Assembly (NCBI RefSeq): GCF_900141715.1
Contig: NZ_FQYK01000001.1
Coordinates: 434,001-498,000, forward strand
Length of the DNA: 64,000 nt
Reading direction: 5' to 3'
Source of the DNA: Algibacter luteus
GTDB taxonomy: Bacteria; Bacteroidota; Bacteroidia; Flavobacteriales; Flavobacteriaceae
Positions 39,608-49,900 of this stretch are shown here, one piece after another (position 1 is the first letter of the stretch; every line of letters begins with the position of its first letter). Under the pieces are notes generated by a model, which ran no database searches, was not told the DNA's origin, and worked only from the letters and a program-made list of their open reading frames with translations. Position numbers and translations under genes: made by a program.

Positions 39608-40483
39608 TTAAAATTTAATATTCAAAGCTTCTTGCTCTAAAGTGGCTCCAGTATAATACTCAATAACCCAATCGTTACCTTTTTTATAAATAATAGCACT
39701 AGAACCTTCTACTAAAAATACATCGTTTAAGTTTGTTTTTTTTATGCGGTAAACCACTTTTGGCGAACTGTCAACCAACTGAAAGCCGTTTTCAATTTCT
39801 TGAGCGTAAAGCACATTTGATACACCTTCAATAACAGAAGTTTCTTTAACTTCTGGTTGTTTTACTGGCTTTGGTTCTTGTACTTTTACTTCAGGTGTTT
39901 CAACCTTTGGTTTTTCAACTGCAGTAACCTCAGCTTGCTTTTCCTTTTTTAAATTTTGAATTTCTTTTTTGAGTTCAGCAATTTCTTGAGTCACTTCTTT
40001 TTTGGCGGGTGACTGTGTTGCTGTGGTTATAGAAGTAATACTTTCATTAGGCACATAGTTATAATTTAACGGCTCCAATTTTTTAAAGGCTTCGCGCAAT
40101 GCAAAATTGTATGCTTTTTTATATTCTTTCTCTCTACTTTCTCCTAGGCCAGTTTCATGCACAAGCTTATCATTACAATCTTTAAGCTCTATTTTAAGTT
40201 TAGTTTTAAATAAATTCGATTCATTTAAAACATCAGCATCTAAAGCCAAACAACGGTTTAATGCTAAGTCTGCAGGATATTCAGAGCCTTCCATTACTGC
40301 TTCAAAACCATATTTATTAAATAAAAACTTAGTTAACGAATTAAGTTGAAATTCATCTTGTGTTTTTAAAAAATCAAATTTTTCAGGAACAATAACGTAT
40401 TTATAATTATTGATGCTTATTTGCGAGAATGCAGATAAGGTAATAAAGCTGGCAACTATAATGGATAAAAACGGTGTCTTCAT
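39608..40483 (-). CDS. Exported coiled-coil protein of unknown function
   Basis: I do not recognise this 291-residue protein. A signal peptide (1-20, ending TLSAFSQ) precedes an N-terminal domain of about 130 residues. A charged coiled coil follows (about 165-190, EIAELKKEIQNLKKEK). Then comes a Pro/Lys/Glu-rich stretch (KVETPEVKVQEPKPVKQPEVKE), which could span the peptidoglycan. The C-terminal 60 residues are a small domain (VVYRIKKTNLNDVFLVEGSS). It is convergent with rarA. An envelope-linking role is only a guess from composition. Confidence 0.7.
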   Translation of the reverse strand: MKTPFLSIIVASFITLSAFSQISINNYKYVIVPEKFDFLKTQDEFQLNSLTKFLFNKYGFEAVMEGSEYPADLALNRCLALDADVLNESNLFKTKLKIELKDCNDKLVHETGLGESREKEYKKAYNFALREAFKKLEPLNYNYVPNESITSITTATQSPAKKEVTQEIAELKKEIQNLKKEKQAEVTAVEKPKVETPEVKVQEPKPVKQPEVKETSVIEGVSNVLYAQEIENGFQLVDSSPKVVYRIKKTNLNDVFLVEGSSAIIYKKGNDWVIEYYTGATLEQEALNIKF

Positions 40484-40559
40484 ATACTTAAATTAATTAT
40501 TTATGTTTTTGTAAATATACCATCCAACTATTAAAAATCGGACTTCTTTTATTCTAAAC

Positions 40560-41249
40560 TTACAGGAAGTTTTTTAATTGTATTAAATTATTTATTTGTC
40601 TAATATTTGCATCAACGGTCATATTTCTTAAATCGAAAAACACCACGTCCATCCCAATATTTTTTGCCCCCAAAATATCGGCTTCATAACTATCGCCAAT
40701 CATTACACTTTTATTTACAGTAGTATTAGCAAGGTTCAAAGCAAAATTAAAAATTTCAGGGTTTGGTTTTTTTACACCCGCGATTTCAGAATTGGTAATG
40801 GTTTTAAAATAATGATCAATTTTTGAATGACTCATTTTTTTATACTGTACTTCATTAAAACCATTGGTGATAATATGTAAGTTGTAATTAAGACTTAAAT
40901 AATCTAAAATTTCAAAGGTATTCTCGAATAAATGATTAAAAGTAGATAGATGTGTAATGTAATCTTCAGAAAGTTTATGAATCAACTCGTCTTCAGCTTT
41001 AAAGTTTATTAGTTTAAATGTTTCGCTTAACCTCTCATAGCGTAAGTCTGTTTTATTAATTTCGTTATTTCTGTAAAGTCTCCAATATTTTAAATTAATA
41101 GGTTCGTAATGTGTCAAAAAATGGTCTACATCAGCTTTTACATTATTTATCTTAAAAATTTTCTTAAACGTTAATGCTGAGTTCTTATCAAAATCCCATA
41201 GAGTATGGTCTAAATCAAAAAAAACGTCTGTGATTCCTTCAAACTTCAT
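40560..41249 (-). CDS. yjjG: YjjG-type HAD hydrolase (noncanonical pyrimidine nucleotidase)
   Basis: This 229-residue HAD-superfamily hydrolase has motif I FFDLDHTLWD (Asp12, Asp14), motif II IITNG, motif III Lys in KKPNPEIF, and motif IV MIGDSYEADILGA. The cap is C1 type. The DHTLWDF signature fits YjjG, a house-cleaning 5'-nucleotidase that removes noncanonical pyrimidine nucleotides. The start overlaps the end of the upstream deacetylase-like gene by 11 bp, so the two are translationally coupled. Confidence 0.85.
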   Translation of the reverse strand: MKFEGITDVFFDLDHTLWDFDKNSALTFKKIFKINNVKADVDHFLTHYEPINLKYWRLYRNNEINKTDLRYERLSETFKLINFKAEDELIHKLSEDYITHLSTFNHLFENTFEILDYLSLNYNLHIITNGFNEVQYKKMSHSKIDHYFKTITNSEIAGVKKPNPEIFNFALNLANTTVNKSVMIGDSYEADILGAKNIGMDVVFFDLRNMTVDANIRQINNLIQLKNFL

Positions 41250-42540
41250 CTGGAGAATTTAAAACTAAATTAAACAATTCTTTAAAACCATCCCACCTAG
41301 TATCATCACTAAAGGTATAGTTGTGAAACACCGGCACAAATTCACCATTTACTTGTTTTACTTGATGCATTATTTCGTTTAAAACTTTCTTTTTATCCAG
41401 TAACGATTTATGTTTTAACAACGCATAATCCATAAGATGATAAGGTACAATTTTAAGAGGTGTTTGTACTTCGTAATCCAAATCATAAAATAAAAATGGT
41501 GTACACGACCCTGCCCTAAAACCAATGTGGTTAACATAACCCATGGTATAATCTTCTTTAATTTCTAAAGCTATTAAATTTCTATAGGTTTCAGGTAGGT
41601 TTAGTTTGGAAAAGGATTGTCTTGAAGCTTTTAAATTGGTGTTTAAAATTTCTTCCATTCTTACTTTTTCTTTCTTAAGCAATACGTCATCTTCTAAAGC
41701 AAAAAAGGAAATTTTGAGTCCTACGTGGCTATAATCATTCACATGTTTTATAAGTGATACAAATTTCTTTTTATTAGGGTTTATACCTTTATCGTAAGTT
41801 GAATAATCGCCAATTAAAAAAAAGAAAAGAAACTTAAAATGCGAAGTTTTCTGTCTATTTATTAAATATTTAAATGTATCGTACGGATCGTGTCTAAACC
41901 CAAGTAACACACCAAATCGAGTATACAAACTTTTTAACCTAAACTTAAACAAATCTTTAAATGTACCTCCTAAAGTTCGCATAATACCTTTAAGTTTATA
42001 GGTATAAGCACTCGGTACATCTATAATCGGTTTTAGTTGATACGTTCTTTCAGGAAATTTAAAATCGGGAAATTGTTTCTGTAAAGCTTTTCTAAATTTA
42101 TATGCCCAAATATCTACAACGGGTTGATGTAAAAACCCTTCTTTGTAAGCGATACTTTCGGTTGCCACAAAACGACCGTATTCATCCTTTACATGTGGTA
42201 AATACTCTTCATATCTTGATAAAAGGTAAAACGATGCCGAAAAAATATCGTAAGGCAAAGCGCATTTATCGCCAATAGAAAAAAAGCATTTCGTATTTTC
42301 CCAAGTATGAATATGGATATCAATATCGCTTAAACCTTGTTCGAATAAAATGTCATTACTTTTAATAAAAAACTCATTACCTAACTGCTGTTTGGTATAA
42401 GACATTTTTAAACTATCGTGCGCTATAAACTCTTCTATTTTGGTTGTAAAACCAACTTTTACACCTAAAACTCTGGCACAAATATGCTTAAAAACATATT
42501 TTAATCTCGGTGATATTTTATGGGTGTAAACTAAAAGCAT
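41239..42540 (-). CDS. Polysaccharide deacetylase-like protein with an N-terminal DUF7033-type domain
   Basis: This 433-residue protein belongs to a flavobacterial family usually described as polysaccharide deacetylase-like. Residues about 1-110 are an N-terminal domain of the DUF7033 sort (IDIHIHTWENTKCFFSIGD). The C-terminal part (about 180-430) has the NodB-like segments KPIIDVPSAYTYK, DYSHVGLKISFFALED, NHIGFRAGSCTPFLFYDLD and VPVFHNYTFSD. The canonical zinc HxxxH motif is not obvious, so activity is uncertain. It has no signal peptide. Its ATG overlaps the radC stop as TAATG. The gene lies between radC and yjjG in a three-gene operon. Confidence 0.6.
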   Translation of the reverse strand: MLLVYTHKISPRLKYVFKHICARVLGVKVGFTTKIEEFIAHDSLKMSYTKQQLGNEFFIKSNDILFEQGLSDIDIHIHTWENTKCFFSIGDKCALPYDIFSASFYLLSRYEEYLPHVKDEYGRFVATESIAYKEGFLHQPVVDIWAYKFRKALQKQFPDFKFPERTYQLKPIIDVPSAYTYKLKGIMRTLGGTFKDLFKFRLKSLYTRFGVLLGFRHDPYDTFKYLINRQKTSHFKFLFFFLIGDYSTYDKGINPNKKKFVSLIKHVNDYSHVGLKISFFALEDDVLLKKEKVRMEEILNTNLKASRQSFSKLNLPETYRNLIALEIKEDYTMGYVNHIGFRAGSCTPFLFYDLDYEVQTPLKIVPYHLMDYALLKHKSLLDKKKVLNEIMHQVKQVNGEFVPVFHNYTFSDDTRWDGFKELFNLVLNSPDEV

Positions 42541-43238
42541 TAAAGTATGGTTTCATCTGCAAAACTAAAGTATGCTTTTTCTGTGATAATTAAATGGTCA
42601 AGCACTTTTATATCCAAACTTTGTGCTGCTTGTTTTAATTTTTGTGTGATTTGTTTATCGGCTTCACTTGGTTTTAATGTTCCCGATGGATGGTTATGTG
42701 TTAAAATTAAACCCGTAGCCCCTACTTCCAGCGCTGTTTTTAACACCAAACGCACGTCTACTAAAGTCCCAGTTATACCACCTTTACTTAATTGACTTTT
42801 TTGAATCACTTTATTGGAATTATTCACATAAATAATCCAAAACTCTTCATGTTCAAGTTCTCCAATAACAGGTTGCATGAGTTCAAAAACTGCTGAGCTT
42901 GAGGTTATTTTCTTTTTCTCAAGTGCTTCTTCACCCCTACGTCGTCTACCAAGTTCTAAAGCAGCAATAATAGTTATGGCTTTGGCTTCTCCAATACCTT
43001 TAAATTCCATGAGTTGTTTAATGGAAAGCTTTCCTAATTGGCTCAAGTTATTGTTGGAACTCGCCAAAATGCGCTTACATAAATCTACAGCGCTTTCCTC
43101 TCTATTGCCTGATCCAATTAAAATTGCAACCAATTCTGCATCGCTTAAAGCGGCCTTTCCTTTATAGAGTAATTTTTCACGTGGTTGATCGTCTTGACTC
43201 CAGTTTTTTATCGAAAATGACGATGGTTTTTCTTGCAT
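42540..43238 (-). CDS. radC: RadC-family protein (JAB/MPN domain)
   Basis: RadC (232 residues) has an N-terminal helix-hairpin-helix segment (about 72-95, IKQLMEFKGIGEAKAITI) and a C-terminal JAB/MPN metalloprotease-like domain. The metal site THNHPSGTLKPSEAD (180-194) holds His181, His183 and Asp194. Despite its name, a role in DNA repair is not well established. It is the first gene of an operon with a deacetylase-like gene and yjjG, and is divergent from the hydrolase at 43288. Confidence 0.93.
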   Translation of the reverse strand: MQEKPSSFSIKNWSQDDQPREKLLYKGKAALSDAELVAILIGSGNREESAVDLCKRILASSNNNLSQLGKLSIKQLMEFKGIGEAKAITIIAALELGRRRRGEEALEKKKITSSSAVFELMQPVIGELEHEEFWIIYVNNSNKVIQKSQLSKGGITGTLVDVRLVLKTALEVGATGLILTHNHPSGTLKPSEADKQITQKLKQAAQSLDIKVLDHLIITEKAYFSFADETIL

Positions 43239-43287
43239 TGGTTAAAGATAAATATTGTAAATTAGAGAAGCAATAAAAACTTTCATC

Positions 43288-44178
43288 ATGAAACCACTTA
43301 AAAAAGAAGATATAAGTCAAGAGGTTTTTGATTTATACGATTATTACGCTCATAATAAAATAGACAGACGCCAATTTGTAGAAAAATTATCTGTGTATGC
43401 GGTTGGTGGAGTTACCGTATCTTCATTATTGAGTTTTATAACCCCCGATTATATAAACACCTTGATGGTTAAGCCTAATGATACACGCTTAAAATCTGAA
43501 TATATAGAGTATAAATCGCCAAAAGGTGGTGGTACGATAAAAGGTTTAATATCGATGCCCGACGGAACAACGGGCAAGCTCCCTGGAATTGTGGTAGTGC
43601 ACGAAAATCGTGGATTGAACCCTTATATTGAAGATGTTGGAAGACGTGCAGCTCTTGACGGTTTTATAACTTTAGCTCCTGATGCCTTGACGCCTCTAGG
43701 TGGTTATCCTGGGAACGATGATGAAGGTCGTGTTTTACAGCGCCAAAGAGACAAAAATGACATGCTTGAAGATTTTATTGCAGCTTTTGAGTATTTGAAT
43801 TATCATGAAAATTGCAATGGTCATATTGGGGTTGTAGGCTTTTGTTTTGGCGGATGGATATCAAATATGATGGCTGTGAGATTACCTAATTTGAAAGCTG
43901 CTGTACCTTTTTATGGCGGGCAGCCATCAGCTGAAGAAACTGCAAACATAAAAGCACCTTTGTTACTGCAATTTGCCGAATTAGATACGCGCGTTAATGC
44001 CGGTTGGCCAGATTATGAAACGGCTCTGAAAGCTAATAATGTGGAGTATAAAGCACACTTTTATGAAGGTGTAAACCATGGATTTCATAACAATACAACG
44101 CCTCGTTATGATGAAAAAGCTGCCAATTTAGCTTGGGAACGCACAATAGCTTTCTTTAAAAAACATCTGACTTCATGA
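43288..44178 (+). CDS. Dienelactone hydrolase-family esterase with a probable Tat signal
   Basis: This 296-residue alpha/beta hydrolase belongs to the dienelactone hydrolase group, whose nucleophile is Cys rather than Ser. GFCFGG carries Cys186; Asp233 and His264 complete the triad. The N-terminus is unusual: after about 25 charged residues comes DRRQFVEKLSVYAVGGVTVSSLL, a twin-arginine-like signal, so it may be exported folded. Substrate is unknown. The gene stands alone, 50 bp from the divergent radC. Confidence 0.85.
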   Translation: MKPLKKEDISQEVFDLYDYYAHNKIDRRQFVEKLSVYAVGGVTVSSLLSFITPDYINTLMVKPNDTRLKSEYIEYKSPKGGGTIKGLISMPDGTTGKLPGIVVVHENRGLNPYIEDVGRRAALDGFITLAPDALTPLGGYPGNDDEGRVLQRQRDKNDMLEDFIAAFEYLNYHENCNGHIGVVGFCFGGWISNMMAVRLPNLKAAVPFYGGQPSAEETANIKAPLLLQFAELDTRVNAGWPDYETALKANNVEYKAHFYEGVNHGFHNNTTPRYDEKAANLAWERTIAFFKKHLTS

Positions 44179-44264
44179 AAGTAAAATTCAGCTTTATGTT
44201 AATCTGTTCAGCATTATACTGTTATTTAAGTAATAAGATTTGGATGTTTTAAAACCTATAAAGC

Positions 44265-45620
44265 CTATGCTATTAACCCTTTAACCTCGTCAAAATCCAG
44301 ACCACCGTAATTTCCTGAACTCATTAAAAGCAACGCTTTATTATCAAAATTTTGGGAGAATAAGAAATTTTTAAAATCATCTGGGTTAGTATATATCACT
44401 AAATCATCGCGTTCAAAAGCTGTAGCAATCTGCTCGTGCGTTACTTCTTTTAATTTTTTAATCTCGACGGCGTGTGGCGAATAAAACACAACAGCAACAT
44501 CGGCAGCATCCAGAGCTCCTTTATACTCTTTTAAAAATTCAGCGTTTAAACTGCTATATGTATGCAATTCTAAACAAGCCACTAAAGTTCTGTTTGCATA
44601 TTGCTCTTTAACTGCCTGAGTTGTAGCTTCAACTTTACTAGGCGAATGCGCAAAATCTTTGTAGGCCACACTTGTTTTTCCTTCTGCTATTTTTTCTAGT
44701 CTTTTACTTGCGCCTTTAAAGGTTGCAATGGCTTCGTAAAAATCGTCTTCATCGATGCCCATATGCTGACAAATCCATTTAGCTCCAGCCAAATTATTCA
44801 AGTTATGTTTCCCAAAAACTTCTATTGGCAGTGGACCTTCTGGAGTTTCTAATAACGTTTGTCCGTTTTCCACAGTATATTCTGGAGTTGTATAAGGTAT
44901 TCTTCTGATGGTATTTTCGCTAGCCTCTACTACCCTTTTTACTTCTGGATCTTCTTCATTGTAATTAATACTTCCCCCTTTTACAATGCTATCAACAAAA
45001 ATACTGAACTGCTCTACATAGTTTTCGTAGGTTGGAAATACATTGATATGATCCCACGCTATGCCACTTAATAAGGCTATATTAGGTTTGTATAAGTGAA
45101 ATTTTGGACGTCTGTCTATAGGTGAACTCAAATATTCATCGCCTTCAAGCACAATGAAATCATTGGTTTCAGTGAGTTTTACCATCACATCAAATCCTTC
45201 TAATTGCGCACCAACCATATAATCAACATCTCTATCGTGATAATGCATCACGTGTAAAATCATAGAGGTTATAGTCGTTTTTCCGTGGCTTCCGCCAATA
45301 ACGACACGGGTTTTATTCTTGGATTGTTCGTACAAGAACTCAGGATAACTGTATATTTTAAGTCCTAATTCTTGAGCTTTTAGCAACTCTGGATTATCCG
45401 CCTTGGCATGCATCCCTAGAACAATGGCATCCAAATTGTTGGTAATTTTTTCGGGAAACCAACCAAAAGTTTCCGGCAAAAGGCCTTTTACTTCTAGCCT
45501 TGATTTTGAGGGTTCGAAAATAGTATCATCGCTACCTGTTACTTGATACCCTTTGTTGTGCAGTGCTAAGGCTAAATTATGCATAGCTGCTCCTCCAATA
45601 GCTATAAAATGTACGTTCAT
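44265..45620 (-). CDS. mpl: UDP-N-acetylmuramate:L-alanyl-gamma-D-glutamyl-diaminopimelate ligase
   Basis: This 451-residue Mur ligase attaches recycled murein tripeptide to UDP-MurNAc. The N-terminal nucleotide-binding domain starts MNVHFIAIGGAAMHNLALAL. The ATP loop GGSHGKTT lies at 109-116. YKDFAHSPSKVEATTQAV is the Mpl-type segment before the C-terminal domain. The length (~450) and the FAHSP motif separate Mpl from MurC. Mpl ligates a whole tripeptide, whereas MurC adds alanine. A structured repeat lies upstream. Confidence 0.88.
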   Translation of the reverse strand: MNVHFIAIGGAAMHNLALALHNKGYQVTGSDDTIFEPSKSRLEVKGLLPETFGWFPEKITNNLDAIVLGMHAKADNPELLKAQELGLKIYSYPEFLYEQSKNKTRVVIGGSHGKTTITSMILHVMHYHDRDVDYMVGAQLEGFDVMVKLTETNDFIVLEGDEYLSSPIDRRPKFHLYKPNIALLSGIAWDHINVFPTYENYVEQFSIFVDSIVKGGSINYNEEDPEVKRVVEASENTIRRIPYTTPEYTVENGQTLLETPEGPLPIEVFGKHNLNNLAGAKWICQHMGIDEDDFYEAIATFKGASKRLEKIAEGKTSVAYKDFAHSPSKVEATTQAVKEQYANRTLVACLELHTYSSLNAEFLKEYKGALDAADVAVVFYSPHAVEIKKLKEVTHEQIATAFERDDLVIYTNPDDFKNFLFSQNFDNKALLLMSSGNYGGLDFDEVKGLIA

Positions 45621-45675
45621 AAAACAAATATCAAACTACAAACTACAATTTCCAAATTATTTGTTATGAAGTTTT

Positions 45676-45779
45676 GCGTTAGGGATTGTAGTGAAAATCC
45701 TTTTTGTGAGCACAAGCAAAAAGATTGCAATGAAAAGCTCGACTCTTGTGATAACCTGCCTGCCGGCAGGCAGGCAACC
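45676..45779 (+). repeat. Structured intergenic repeat, copy C
   Basis: It opens gcgttagggattgtag, has an inner hairpin ctttttg/caaaaag and the core aagctcgactc, then taac and the nested 20-bp palindrome. It lies between mpl and the TPR gene, and its palindrome end is 6 bp from the TPR gene's stop codon. Confidence 0.7.
45755..45774. repeat. 20-bp palindrome nested in repeat copy C
   Basis: CCTGCCTGCCGGCAGGCAGG is identical to 39488-39507 and sits at the same point of the repeat, directly after taac. Confidence 0.85.
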
Positions 45780-45784
45780 AAATA

Positions 45785-46735
45785 CTAAAGATTTAAGATT
45801 TTCGATTTTTGAGCCAAAAACGGTTTGATTTTAGGAAGTTCTGCAATGGCAATATTAATGTGTTTTAGGGCCTTTTCCTTGTCTTTTTGATGGGCGTGAA
45901 TTTGTGCTAAACGGTAATGTGCCCAAGCAATTGGAATGCCATCTTGTGCCGAATAATTTTTTAGATAGGTTTGCAAACATTGCTCGCCTTTGTCCAGTTG
46001 TATTTTGTACTCTGCTGCTACTTTACCAATCTGATAATGTAGGGCATTGCGATGATGTTTTTTATGAGTTTCTTCGAGATTTTCAATGGCTTTTTTAGGT
46101 TGCTTTTCGTTTTCATAAAAATGAGTTAGCTTGTTGAAACATGTAAGCGACCCACCTTCTTGAATAGCCATTTTATAATATTTTTCGGCAAGTTCTGGTT
46201 CGTCATCGTACTCGTAAACATAGCCTTTAGCAAGGTAACCATCTACTTTTGATAGATTTTCTAATTCTTGAGCATATTGCAACGATTTGCTTTTACTACC
46301 ACCGAAAATACCTGGGAGTTGCATGTACAATTCTACGAGTGCCCACCTTGCATCAATATGGGTTTTATCGAGTTCGGCTGCTTTGGTGAAGGCTTCTTTT
46401 ATATCACCTATTAAACCAATAGCTTTAAATTTATTTTGTAGTGCTTTCATACCTAAAACACCTCCATATTTGTATTGATAATTTGCGATTTCTGGCTTAG
46501 TATCTACTAACTTTTTATATTGAACAGTAGCACTATCCCACTTTTTTTGGTAACCTAAAGCATCACCTAAAAGCTCTATAGCTACTAAATTATTTGGGTG
46601 AGTTTTTAAATAATTAATGGATTGAACTTCGGCTTTTTTATAGGCTTTCTGATTTATAAGCAATGTTATCTCACTAAGTTTATCTTGCGAAAAAGCAAGC
46701 GCAGGAAGCAATAAAAACAAAATTATTTTTTTCAT
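45785..46735 (-). CDS. Exported tetratricopeptide-repeat protein
   Basis: This 316-residue TPR protein starts, in my reading, at the ATG at 46735 (MKKIILFLLLPALAFSQ is the signal peptide). An upstream in-frame ATG at 46765 would precede the promoter box at 46755-46762. About six TPR units run from residue 30 to the end, such as YKKAEVQSINYLKTHPNNLVAIELLGDALG and KEALKHINIAIAELP. The stretch GIFGGSKSKS interrupts them near residue 160. TPRs bind protein partners; none is evident. It may be an envelope scaffold. Confidence 0.82.
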   Translation of the reverse strand: MKKIILFLLLPALAFSQDKLSEITLLINQKAYKKAEVQSINYLKTHPNNLVAIELLGDALGYQKKWDSATVQYKKLVDTKPEIANYQYKYGGVLGMKALQNKFKAIGLIGDIKEAFTKAAELDKTHIDARWALVELYMQLPGIFGGSKSKSLQYAQELENLSKVDGYLAKGYVYEYDDEPELAEKYYKMAIQEGGSLTCFNKLTHFYENEKQPKKAIENLEETHKKHHRNALHYQIGKVAAEYKIQLDKGEQCLQTYLKNYSAQDGIPIAWAHYRLAQIHAHQKDKEKALKHINIAIAELPKIKPFLAQKSKILNL

Positions 46736-46754
46736 AGATTTGAAATCGAAATCA

Positions 46755-46762
46755 CAAAAATA
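46755..46762 (-). promoter_or_regulatory. Candidate -7 box of the TPR gene
   Basis: TATTTTTG on the minus strand matches TAnnTTTG exactly, 20 nt before the chosen ATG. A TTTA at the -33 position is a three-of-four match. Confidence 0.45.
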
Positions 46763-46944
46763 CACTTTATTAGATTGGTGATAAATTACTTTATAAAAAT
46801 CTTAAGATTTTGTTGCTATGGCACTATTACCTCAGGGTATTTTATCATTAAAATGATTAACTTCACTCAATCAACGTGATAATTAACTTTTTTATTATAG
46901 TTTGGAATGGCTTTTGAAGTTACATTGATAATAAATATAAACAC

Positions 46945-49900
46945 ATGATGCGTCCTCTATTATTATTTATGATTATACTTTTTTCAAACATTGCTCAAGG
47001 TCAAGATTCTAATTACACCAATCTATGGACTAAAGTTGAACAATTTGAAGTCGACGGGTTACCTAAATCTGCTTTGAAAGCTGTTGAAAATATTGAGAAA
47101 CAGGCAATTATAGATAATAATAATCCGCAGCTCATTAAAACCATGCTTTTTAAAAGTAAGTATGCATTGATTTTAGAGGAAGATGCGCAATTGAGTATCA
47201 TCAACGATTTTAAAACCAAAATTGCTAAAAGTGATTTTCCAACAAAAAATATTCTTGAAAATATTCTAGCAAATTTGTACTGGCAATATTTTAACCAACA
47301 CAGATGGCAATTCTATAACCGAACTAAGACCGCGGAGAAAGCAGATACTGAAGACTTTAGAACTTGGGATTTACAAACACTTTTTGATGAAACACATATT
47401 CATTTCCAAAACTCTTTACAGAGTGGATTGATGCTTCAACAAGAGCCTTTAAATAAGTACAGTGCTTTGTTACATGAGCAAAAAGGATCGAAAATTTATC
47501 GACCTACGTTATTCGATTTTTTAAATCATAATGCACTACAATTTTACAAAACCAACGAAACTCAAATAATCAAACCCGCTTATAAATTTGAAGTAGAAAA
47601 CCCTGATCTTTTGGCTCCTGCCGAACGATTTTCAATATTAAATATAGAATCAAAAGACTCCACTTCTTTACAACTACATGCATTAAAAATCTATCAAGAT
47701 TTGATTCGATTTCATTTGAAAGATAAGTCGCCTTTAGCATTAACTGATGTTAATATTGAACGTTTAAAATTTGTCAATCAGCATGCCACATTCGTCGATA
47801 AAAAAACCCTCTTAATGAGCGCCTTAAAAACAGAAAGTGAGCGAAATAAAACTCATGAGGTTTCTGGATTATACGATTATGAAATTGCTGCTATTTACTA
47901 TCAAGAAAGCACGCAATATCAAGCTGCTAATAACGAGCAATTTCGCTGGAAAGCTAAAGATGCCCTAATCCTTTGTGACGCTGTCATTTCAAAATTTCCG
48001 AATAGTAAAGGCGCGGAGCAATGTGAAATATTAAAGTCTCAGATTAAACATGCTTCTATTCAAATTACCACCGAAGATTTTTTACCGATTCAGCAAGATG
48101 GAAGATTATTACTGCGTTATAAGAATTTAAAAGAACTAAATTTTAATGCATACCGAATTACTCAGCAGCAATTTGAGAAATTTATAAATACTTACAGAAA
48201 AGATGAACAACTGCGTTTTATAAAAAATTTGAATGCCTCAAAATCTTGGTATAGCAAATTAAAAAATGAAAATGATTACCAAACGCACACTACTGAGGTT
48301 TTAATCCCGAAATTGGACAATGGCCGATATATTATTGCCGCATTTATAGATGAAGATAAAAATAATTTTGCTTTCGCGAATATACAAGTAACACATTTGG
48401 CCTTGGTAGAAACCGAAGCTTCAGCACATAAGTTATTTCAAATAATTGATAGAAATAATGGTACACCTAAAGTCAAAACCAAAGTTAAAGTTTCATACCA
48501 ATCTAGAAATAACAGAAATACAATAAATAAAAATTACACCACAAATCAGTTAGGTGAAATTGAAATTGAAAAAGACAAAAATTGGTATAGAAATGTCAAG
48601 TTAAAAGTGGAAAGTGCCAACGATACTGCTTATTTCGGCAATTATTATATCAATCAATCTGATATTCAATCGAAAGAACAAGATAGTTATAATTCCTTCT
48701 TGTTTACCGATAGAAGTATTTATAGGCCTGGGCAAACTGTTCATTTCAAAGCTATTGCAATGAAAACTATTAATGGTAAAACAGAGGTTGCAGCAAATGA
48801 GCCTGTTTATGTAACACTATTTAATACTAATGACGAGGAGGTTAAAGAGCTTAAATTTAAAACAAATGAAATCGGATCTGTTTCAGGTGAATTTATTTTA
48901 CCAAATAATGGATTGAATGGTGAATATTATATTGAATTTGATGGTGATGTTGAAGATTTCTTTTCAGAGCATTATTTTTCAGTTGAAGAATACAAGCGTC
49001 CTAAATTTGAAACAAAGTTTTACCCAGTAACCGAAACTTTTAAAGTTAACGACTCGGTTACCATTAAAGGACAAGCCCTAGCGTATGCAGGGAGTAATAT
49101 TACTGATGCCAAAGTGGTGTATCGTGTGCATCGCAAAGTAGAGTATCCGCGTTGGTATTTTTGGTATCGCCCAAGTTTTTATAGTGAGCCACAAGAAATC
49201 ACGCATGGTGAGAGTATCACCAATGAAAAAGGCGAATTTGAAATCACTTTCAATGCCATTCCAGACCAAAGCATTAATAAAACTAGCTTACCAGTTTTTA
49301 ATTATGAAATTACAGCAGATGTTACCGATTTAAACGGTGAAACACGAAGCGCAACTACCATTGTTAATGTCGGATATCATGCATTAATTGCGAACATGAG
49401 TATCGAGAGTCCAATAGACAAAACCAAAAAAGATGTTGCTTTAACTATAAATACAAAAAACTTAAATGGCGAATTCGTACCATCAAAAGGCAGCATTAAA
49501 ATATATAAGCTTAAAGCCCCAAATGCCGTTTTAAGAGCTCGTCCTTGGGCTGCACCTGATTATCAAACATTCTCTAAAGAGGAGTTTAAGACATTGTTTC
49601 CGCATGATGCCTATACCAACGAACACCTATCTAATAACTGGGAGAAAGGCAAACTAGTTCTAGAAAAATCGTTTAACACGAAAGACTCAAAAACACTTGA
49701 ACTTGGCAAATTGAAGAAATGGAAATCGGGACAATATCTCATCACATTAGAGAGTAAAGATAAATTTGGGCAATTGGTAAAAGATGAAATAAAAACCACC
49801 TTGTTTAGTCATAAAGATGAAACGCCGGCAGACAAGCAGCTGTTTACCATAACCACTAACAAAACCGCTTATCAGGCTGGGGATATGGCAAAAGTTACTG

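Noticed and set aside
45579-45788. A 69-codon frame between mpl and the TPR gene
   Set aside because: It crosses repeat copy C and the 20-bp palindrome, which gives the LPAGRQ peptide; it is not a gene.
46736-46765. An upstream ATG for the TPR gene
   Set aside because: It lies at or before the -7 box, and the ATG at 46735 gives a proper signal peptide.
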